64,000 bases of DNA from Seriola aureovittata (Eukaryota > Chordata > Actinopteri > Carangiformes > Carangidae), in assembly GCF_021018895.1 (NCBI RefSeq), contig NC_079384.1:18157640-18221639 (forward strand), written 5' to 3'. The position numbers and the translations under genes were made by a program. This document shows, piece after piece, positions 55,917 to 64,000 of the stretch (positions within the stretch are counted from its first letter, which is position 1; the number at the start of each line of letters is the position of its first letter). The notes under the pieces are model-generated. The model saw only the letters and a program-made list of their open reading frames with translations. It had not been told where the DNA came from and searched no databases.

Positions 55917-57261
55917 GTTATAGCTTTTTTTTTTTTTTTTTACAGTCAGATTAACACAGTGCTTTTGGTATCTAATTAGAATTAATCAGTCAATTTAGAG
56001 AAAATGAATTATTTAGCAATTATATTGATAACTACTTATTCATTTAAGTTGTTTTAATTTTTTTCTTTTTAATTTCTACTTTTATTCCAACTGTTCTTTT
56101 TTTGTGGTTTGAACACAACAACATACTTGAAGGGCTTAAAGAATTTATGACAGATGCTTTTTACTGTTGTTGTTGTTTATTGTTTGTTGGGATTCCCATT
56201 GGCCTCCATGTAGAGACTGAGATCAGTACTTTTCACAATGTTCTTACACTTTATACAATTAATCAAGAAAATAAATGGCAGATTAATTGATAAACAAAAG
56301 GAATCACTAATTGAAGCCCTGAATTAAGTTGCTGGCTTAATTGATTTGTTGGCAGAAAATGTATTGGAAGCAACATGGATGATTTATCAATCATTTATTC
56401 ATTTAATAAACAATCATGCTAAACTTTCACACATTTCTTCTTATCAACGGTGAGGATTTGCTGCTTTTCTCTCTTGTATATTATTGTAAATCTTAAAATA
56501 TGATCATTTTAAATAATTTTGCACTTTTGTAGATTCTTGAGGTACAAATCTTACTGTTATATTATATTATATAGCTACTGCACTTCACATTAAACTATGA
56601 TAATACTAGTGTTGATTAGTTAGTCATGAATTCACTGGTGACAATATTGATAATGTTCTCCCTTTATACACTTGTGCACCTGCTCACACGCAGGTCTTTA
56701 AAACTGGATCTTCAGCCTGTTGTGCAGAGATTTTAAATCAACCAACTACTACACACGGAGTTTTTGTGGTGATGTAATTGAACCGCTGTCCAGGCACTGT
56801 GTTCTTGTTTGTGGAGAAGAAAGGAAATATTCAGACCCCCTCTGCCAAACAGCCAACCCCCCCACCCGCCTCCCTGCCTGATCAAAGCATTATCTCCGTC
56901 TCTAAAGCTGCAGGCTGCCAGTAGTTCTCTTCATCACATGCTACATGATCTGCATAACAATAATCACTAACCTGGTCCGCTGGACATCCTTTGCAGTAGG
57001 GTGATACTGCTGAAATATCACAATGTAAAAAAGGATATTGATCTGATATTCACAGTATGGCATGTGCGTTCAAAATGACATATAAAATAGCCAAATTGAC
57101 TGTTCTGCATTACATGAGCCAAAACTATTCACTGGGACCGAACAATAACTTGAAATATAATCGAAATTTGAAATATGACCAAGTGCAGTCCAAAGCAGTT
57201 TCAACATAAACTGAAAATTGAACCTTCATGAAGGATGAAGTTCTGCAGGACTGGTGCACTC

Positions 57262-57563
57262 TACGGTGGCCCTGAGAGCTCAAAGCACTGCAACTGAGGA
57301 AAACACATGCAAACAGACAGAACACAAGGAAGTTCAGAAAAACATCTTCATCAGTTTGACAACACATGTGCCGCAAATACTCACAACAGAACAAGAGAAG
57401 TGTTTCCAGAGGACACAATAGGGATGAACCCAACTGGCAAGTACTATTATAATAGGTGTATAATAATAAATCCATGTGCACTTGTTGTTCATTGCTTTTA
57501 ACTGCAAAAGTCACAAAGCGCAAGCACAAAGTTGCAGTACGTTGAGCCCTCAGGGCCACCGTA
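57262..57563. mobile_element. MITE-like element with terminal inverted repeats
   Basis: Begins TACGGTGGCCCTGAGAGCTC and ends with the inverse, GAGCCCTCAGGGCCACCGTA; the arms match for roughly 35 bp with few mismatches. The total length is about 302 bp. The terminal TA on both sides may be a TA target duplication. The half copy at 20755-20905 shows it is dispersed. A 150-residue minus-strand frame covers it, but this is not a transposase I recognise. Confidence 0.85.
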
Positions 57564-58679
57564 GTATTAGACTGCATTAGTTTTTATCTAGTTTATTAGT
57601 GGTCACAGACATGTAAAGGCCCGGGGCCCGTCCAGTAATCTATCCATGTGTTGTTAACACACTGTTAATTGTAGGGTTGGTGGTTGATTGAAGTGTCCCT
57701 GAGCAAAGCACTGACCCCCCCCAAAATGGGACAGAAGTAATATAATCTAAAGTACATTTGCTTGTTTGACAGTTGGAAGCTTAACTTTATGGGCTTTGCA
57801 GATAGTTAGAGGTTTTGTTAAGAACACGAAATGTACATAAATAATAATTTTATTTAATGATAATTTCTTCTGCTATAGTCACATGGTACAAACAGAGCAG
57901 GAACTTGTAGAGACAATACATAATATACAGTCACACTATTGAACTTTCATCATTCAGCAGCAGGTGAGTGTTTGAACTGGAGGGAATGTGCTTTATATTC
58001 AGATGACACACACAGCAGCAGGTGTTGTCATGTGTGGGTGTGGGGACATTCAGGTGTGTTTTCTCTGGCTCAGTGCCTCGTGAAGTCTATTTTGAGTAAC
58101 GAAAGTATGACTCAACCGTGTGTGTTTTTAATGTTGTTATTTAAACATTAAAGTAAACACAAAGTCTGTTCTGTGTAGGCAGCACCAACACAAACTGCTG
58201 GACTTTTTAAAAATACTGAAAGTGACGTGGAACATATCAGAAACAAACAGAAGTTTAAGTTAATTTTATTGTGTCAAATCTTTACATCTCTGGGAATAAT
58301 TAAGAAGAGAAATTACCAACAATCAAATATATTTATTATATATGAAGATATGAACAGGGATGAAATGACAGGAAATTTTCTGAAATGGAAACAAAGTTCT
58401 GCTTCTAATTTGTTCTGCTGTTGCTTGGCCCTGCACACGTCAGCTACGTATCAGGTTGTCATCATTATTGTGATCATTGTTTCATTACCCAGCCCTGTTT
58501 GCACCTGATAAATACGAAAAATAAAGTAAACTACAATCACCTCCCCGTGGTTTCAGGTTATATCCCTGTTTATCCAGAGTCATATGTCATATTAATTATT
58601 CATGTTTGTGTGAAATATTGTCAAAATTACTGTGTGAAGTCTTGAGCTATGGCTATAAAGTGTTTTGTTAAATCACACT

Positions 58680-58910
58680 GGCCTTGACCTTTGACCTTTC
58701 AGCACCAAACTCTAATCAGTTCATCTTTGAGCCCCAGTGAACATTTGTGGTAAATTTGAAGGGATTCCCTTGAAGGGTCTTCGAGATATCGCCTTTGTAA
58801 GACCAAAACCTTGACCTTTGACCTTTGACCACCAAAATCTATTACATCTATAGTGTTACTGAAATATCAGGTCCACGAGTATGGGATGGATGGACAACCT
58901 GAAAACAATA
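58680..58910. repeat. interspersed repeat carrying TGACCTTTGACC motifs
   Basis: Contains CTTGACCTTTGACCTTTCAG and, at 58812-58830, TGACCTTTGACCTTTGACC, then ACCAAAATCTA. A copy in the other orientation is at about 51880-52080. The motif equals tandem DR1 nuclear-receptor half sites. I recognise it as a frequent fish repeat. Confidence 0.65.
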
Positions 58911-59095
58911 TTCCTCTGGCTCTGGAAAAGTGACGTAACACCAAAGTAAAGGTGTTCAAATAGACTAAAACTATTATTAGTTCACTTATTGATATTATTA
59001 ATTATTATTTACCTTAATAATTATCATTTATTCTCTTTGTAAAGCACTTTGGTCAATGTTTGACTTGCCCTGACCTACGACTCCCTCCAGGTATC

Positions 59096-59350
59096 ATGAT
59101 GGAGGTGGCAGGTCCCTGGACAGAAGTGTTTGAGGGCTCGGAGAGAAAGGAGAAGTCCGGAGTAGCGGAGACGCTGCTGGGGAGCTCCACCCTGACTCTG
59201 GCTCCTCTGGTCGCGGACTCTCCCTGCGTTCGCCGCTCCCAGCCCATCTTCATCACCTCCAGCAGGTATGACCAACAGGGCCGCGCACAAAGGCACAGAC
59301 GGCATTAGTCACTGTGGGAAGAAGCTAATTGAGTTGCTCAATATGCAGGA

Positions 59351-59412
<62 letters not shown>

Positions 59413-62400
59413 GGGGACATGAGTCAATAGAAGTGCATGATATTGACTCAGCCTCAGGCCATAAGTCATCTGATGTTTCTGTGAAGACGAAACTGATCCC
59501 AGATACTTGAAGTAGTAAACCTGTGAGCGGGCTGGTGTTTGTTCTGCTGCTGCAGCCACTGGGTACAGTTGTGGTTTTGTTGTTTTCGTTTCTTTGTTTC
59601 TCAACAGGCCTGTGGCTACAGCTTCATTATTTAATACTATTAATGTTTAATATAACATGGCTAATTACACATAATTTACCAGAAACAACGGGTTGCCTCA
59701 TAATTAATCCCGGCTTGTTTTTTTCTGATGCTTCGGTAGATTTTCTACTTGAAGTGTAATTACCAACAACAACAAAAAAAGAATTGTAATTTTCTCCCCA
59801 GTATCGACTTGAAAATGTTTGAGATTGTCAAAATCAGATACAGTTAAAAGGATACTGCTGGTGTTATTCCATTATGTTCCTTATCGTCAACAAATCCCAC
59901 CAAGAGACCAACTCAGCAGTGTGTTAGTTTGTCTCTCGATACCATAACTGCCCTGTGTGAGAGACTCAGCCCCAAATCTGGTTTGCAAACCCATTTGGCT
60001 TTACACAGGCCTTAATGAATGAAATGTGTGAACTTGAGCCAAAAAAACAAAGCAGCATGATCAGAAACTGAACTAAATGACGTGTCTGTGTCTGTCTCCT
60101 CTGCTCTTAAATCACAGCAGCTCCTACACACAACAAGCAGCGCTTCATTACAGTCAGATGATCGGAGTGTGACGTGTGTTCACATGTTGCAGCGTTGGTT
60201 ACGTGCGGTTGTATACGTCAAACTGTGGCACGCAAATTAAATTTAGTATTAATTTAACACTACAAATAATAAGTTACTAGATTAATGGGAAAACAAGTCA
60301 AATATCCTCTTGACATTTGCAAAGGCATGAGCAAACGCTGATCGTTCTGATGATCATCGTTCACCGATATCATCGTCCATCGGCACAACCCCTATCACCA
60401 GGCTTATCCTTTAACGGGACGATATTCCACGTTAACTGTATGATGAGATCATTGTTTTCTGCTCAGATGATTGTGTCTGGTTCTGACCTTGTTCATCACT
60501 TTTGTTTATTTCAATTACTTTTTTTTTTTTCTCAGGGTGAAAGGAGTGGAGTCGTTCTCTTCCTCTGTCCCGTCCATCCCCAACCCCTTCCCAGAGCTGT
60601 GCAGCCCCTCCACGTCTCCGGTGCTCATCGGTTCATTCCCACCACCGTCAAGTGAAAAACATGTGAGTCCAAGTCCGAGACCCATACTCTAGATTTGACC
60701 TTTGATTATTCTGTCACCACAGCATTTTCATTCCTCTCATTTCACCTTTGATATTCTATATTTTTTAGTTCTATGTATTTTCCAAAACCAGCGATGATGT
60801 GTATTAATCCATCACTGAAATAGTTCCCAGCTAATGCTGTATTTCCTCCTGTTTTAGTATCATTTGCTAGAAACCACAGAGCTCAGCTGTTACAGGAAAC
60901 AAAGTTTAAAGTGAAACTCTTCAGTATGAATCAGTTGTGAGATCCACAGGCAACAGAAGTCTGAGTGTTAGGAAACAGATTAACACATTTCTGGTCTCGT
61001 GGGATTTGCTGATGTGAGAAAAACATAGACTAACGCCAGCTTTATCCCTTAAGAAGTTTTTGTTTGGACAAATGAGAGCATCTAACTCCGTTAATCCCAT
61101 CACACCTGCACAGGTACTCAGGGTCTGACAGGTGGCATCAGCAAGTGGATCCTCTAAATGTGTCTTAACCTGTTTTGTGAATACTGTAGGAGAAGGCTGG
61201 TTGTGATTGTGTGTGACAGGTGAGATGTGTTGCCATGCCTGCGCTGTCTTATTTTGACTCCCAAACACTGTCAGAGTAAACATGTCTGCTATCACAGCAG
61301 CACGTCACTGTGCCACCCCCCACCCCTGGTGTGTAATGTACAGTAATGGAAGCGAACAGGCTGACGCTTTAGTTTTTATCATTATTATCTGTTTTTTTGT
61401 TTTTTTTTATCATTAATATTATTATTTGTAGCACATCTGGACAGCTGTGGAGGTGGTTTGTGTAGCTCGTCTCTCAAACCATGAATCAACAACAAAACAA
61501 AAAAACAAAAGCCTCAACCTGGTCAAAAGTATGTGAACACCCCTGTCTACATTAAAAGTTGCTAATGTCCTAGTTTCGCAAATCCTTCTCATACTGCGGT
61601 TAATTGTAAAATTGGTGTGTACTTACAATATATGGTCAGTGGTGTGTCTTTACTTTTGTTCTGGGGCTGTTAATAACATTAAATATTCTTAAATAAGCAA
61701 CAATCAAAGTATAAAATAAATTATTTATTACCTCAACTCCATCCATCACCTTTTGAAACAGCATTTTAAAATGAAAGTGATCTCCGTTCAGACGTGTGTT
61801 TTAGCTCCATATGAGAAATAATGTCTGTCCGTTGGGGCTGCGCAATTAATCGAAATGTAAATCGAAATCACAACATGGCCAAGTGTAATATCCAAATCGC
61901 AGGAGCTAATAATTTTTTTTGCAGTTGGTAGTTTAGTTGCAGAAAATACTACGAACGAGGAACAGCAAAGGTGAAGGGTAAGACCAGAGAGAAGAACTGT
62001 TCATGAAAGTAACACGAGTATGATGTGCTCATGGTGATGGAAAAAACAGATTGTTGTTTTCACGGGGGGGGGGGGGTGTCGGGGGTGTCATGTTAGGAGT
62101 GTGACGAATCAGGGAAGGATACATCACGACTGATGAGCAGATGTCCAGACTAAAGCGCAACCCTGGAGTTTTCAAAATAAAACAAGGTCAACAGTGTTTC
62201 CAGAAGTCTCAGGAGTATTGTCTTCGTTTTCGATTGTGTGCAGATGATGTGAGTGAGTTTTTCAGTATGTGATCTAATCTCCACCGTTGTCACGCACTGT
62301 TAGTTTTGTGTCCTGAGCTCAGAGGCTGAATTTGCTCTGAGTAAATAGAAACAAATTCTCCTCTGCCTCCCCTGCTCTTTAATGAAACAACACTCAGGAG

Positions 62401-63356
62401 TCAAAGCGGACTGACCGGATATTGAACTACGGGGTTTCCACTGAAGGAATGTCCCTCCCCCACGAGCCTTCCTGGTTTATACTCAGCCATTATTTTGTCC
62501 CGACTGATGCCGGCACTCGCCCGACCAGTCCAGGCGTGCTGATTGACAGCCGCAGGTTTCTGGTCGGGCAGGTTTGTTTTCTTTTGGCTGGATCCAGACG
62601 GCGTGTCAGACAGCCGCACGCTCTGAGAAACGTCCTGACCCCTGAATAACCTGCACCCGGTTCACATCAGCAGCATCATGGACACAGACAGTCTTACACA
62701 CACACACACACACACACAGAAAAGACCAGGAGGATGTAGGAAGGTGGATTTCTTTCTTTCACCAGACGGCTCAGGACATGGAGAATTAGACACGAACCCT
62801 GTGTTGAAATGTCAGTTCACCTTGGTTGCAAAAAACTGATATATGTAATTACATTATATATTAGACACTGACAGGGGCCATTTTTCTGCAGTGAATAATG
62901 AAACTTTTGATATTTAAAGTCTGTTTATCCAATAATGCTTCTAAATTATTCTTCCCCCACTTTTGTGTCTCCATCAGCTGATAAAGGTGTACGGGGAGGA
63001 CAGCTACAGCAAGTCGGTGTGGGTTTCTCGCAGAGCTACAGCCAGAGACGTGTGTCACATGTTGGTGCAGACGGCTCACTGCAGCGACCAGGAGAACTGG
63101 GCTCTCCTCGAGCTCCACCCCACCCTCGGTCTGGGTAAGACTGCGCCTTAAAACTGAATTTAAAGTACAAAACTAAAGCTTTAAAGTAACAGATTTAACG
63201 GTCAGTTTTCACACATGTTCTGTTGGCTCCTCAGAGAGATGTCTGGAGGACCACGAGGTTGTGCTGGAGGTTCAGGCGACCTGGTCTCTCAAGGGCGACA
63301 CAAGGCTCATTTTCTGCAAAAACTACGCCAAGTACGAGTTCTTCAGGAAACCAGTG
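59096..63356 (+). CDS. grb7: growth factor receptor-bound protein 7, N-terminal part
   Basis: Adaptor protein that binds activated receptor tyrosine kinases and focal adhesion kinase through an SH2 domain and signals to cell migration. Coding exons in the window: 59096-59265, 60536-60662, 62978-63134, 63235-63356, together 192 codons in matching phases. RRSQPIFI (46-53) and the proline motif SIPNPFPELCSP (70-81) match remembered human GRB7 (RSQPLLI, SIPNPFPELCSP). The RA (Ras-associating) domain runs from about residue 100 (LIKVYGED) through ATARDVCHMLVQ, LEDHEVVLEVQATW and KNYAKYEFF near 188. The PH, BPS and SH2 exons lie beyond the window. Two adjacent ATGs (59096, 59099) can start it. GRB10 and GRB14 share the motif, but these linker residues favour GRB7. 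Confidence 0.92.
59350..59413. repeat. (CA)n microsatellite
   Basis: CA dinucleotide tract in grb7 intron 59266-60535; the opposite-strand CVCVCV frame is an artefact. Confidence 0.95.
60663..62977 (+). other. grb7: grb7 intron before the RA-domain exon
   Basis: 2.3 kb without a recognised gene. It holds a MITE-like fragment near 61520-61640, a G run at about 62066-62077 and a short CA tract at 62696-62718. Confidence 0.6.
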
Positions 63357-64000
63357 GTACGCAGCTCATCAACCTGTAACAAGTCAAACTCCCCTAAATA
63401 ACAGACAGCAGTGAGGTTTAAGACGCACATCCCTCCTGTGCTTTTATATAACAGAACACCTCCAGCCAGGGACAAGGAGGATTTTCATGTTCTTTATCAA
63501 ACATGTTGGTACAGCAGATGTTGACAAAGCCTGACGTCACGGTGGTTACTGATCCCGGATGACTGGCAGGTTGCGTGCCGGTGCAGACACGCTGACTTAA
63601 TGCCTCAGATATTTCATTACATTGGATCTGGTCTGTCGCCTGTGCTGTTAAACAAAGATGACAGTTCACTCTGAAAACTGGTTCTGATGAACCTCCCACC
63701 GGCACACCCCTCCGCCACCCCCACGGTGCCTCTTTCTGTAAAGTTTGCCCACACTGCCTCCACAAGGCACAAACGTGAATTTGATCAGGGATTTACCACA
63801 TTATACTCATGAAGTGAGGCTTAAACTTCCCGTATGTTTAATTGAAATGCTGATTATTTTCTTGATTAATCATTTGTTTATTGAGTGTCAAAAAATAGTA
63901 GAGTTTGAAGTAAGGCCTTAAAATGTCTTGTTTTTTTTGACTATCAGTCCAAAAGCCGATAAAATTCAGTTTACAATCATATAAAACAGAGAAAAGCAAC

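Larger units (their letters stand above)
55339..59090 (+). other. grb7: putative grb7 intron 1
   Basis: About 3.75 kb with no coding exon recognised. It holds a hairpin at 55880-55916, an inverted-repeat element at 57262-57563 and a repeat with AGGTCA half sites at about 58680-58910. Confidence 0.5.

Noticed and set aside
57125..57577. 150-residue minus-strand frame as a possible transposase
   Set aside because: It spans a 302-bp inverted-repeat element and has no DDE or other transposase motif I can recognise.

Overview
The window is vertebrate nuclear DNA, almost certainly from a ray-finned (probably percomorph) fish. It has short coding exons bounded by GT/AG introns, AT-rich intergenic DNA full of short transposon remnants and CA/TA microsatellites, and genes whose human relatives lie on chromosome 17q12-q21 (GRN, MAP3K14, GRB7). 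Five protein-coding genes are visible; the first and last run off the window ends. No tRNA, rRNA, CRISPR array or prokaryotic feature was seen.

Layout. (1) 139-11800, + strand: the 3' part of a progranulin gene (grna type), 17 exons carrying eleven complete granulin modules. Three consecutive modules come from a very recent 500-bp tandem triplication, and a later exon carries a 1-nt frameshift. (2) 18734-32305, + strand: map3k14, encoding NIK, the kinase of non-canonical NF-kB signalling; 14 coding exons assemble into 1013 codons. Its introns hold several mobile elements, including a non-autonomous hAT element with a perfect 8-bp target duplication. (3) 37830-42640, + strand: an ARF-family GTPase closest to arf2, four coding exons, 181 aa, with a CpG-rich promoter near 35.4-35.6 kb. 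(4) 47959-50766, - strand: a tyrosinase-family copper oxidase with all six copper-binding histidines and tyrosinase-like intron phases, but no membrane anchor in the visible reading. (5) 59096-63356, + strand: the N-terminal half of grb7 (proline motif and RA domain); the PH, BPS and SH2 exons lie beyond the window. A probable non-coding first exon ends at 55338.

The most unusual structural feature is a diverged direct duplication of about 1.9 kb (44.70-46.56 kb and 53.39-55.32 kb) that brackets the tyrosinase-like gene. The downstream copy contains the putative grb7 promoter and first exon; the upstream copy stops just before the splice donor. The genes do not form one pathway; their neighbourhood reflects old chromosome-17-type synteny, with the tyrosinase-like gene as the local oddity.

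All gene models were assembled by hand from reading frame, splice sites and remembered protein families. No alignment or search was run, so family names for repeats and non-coding exons are tentative.
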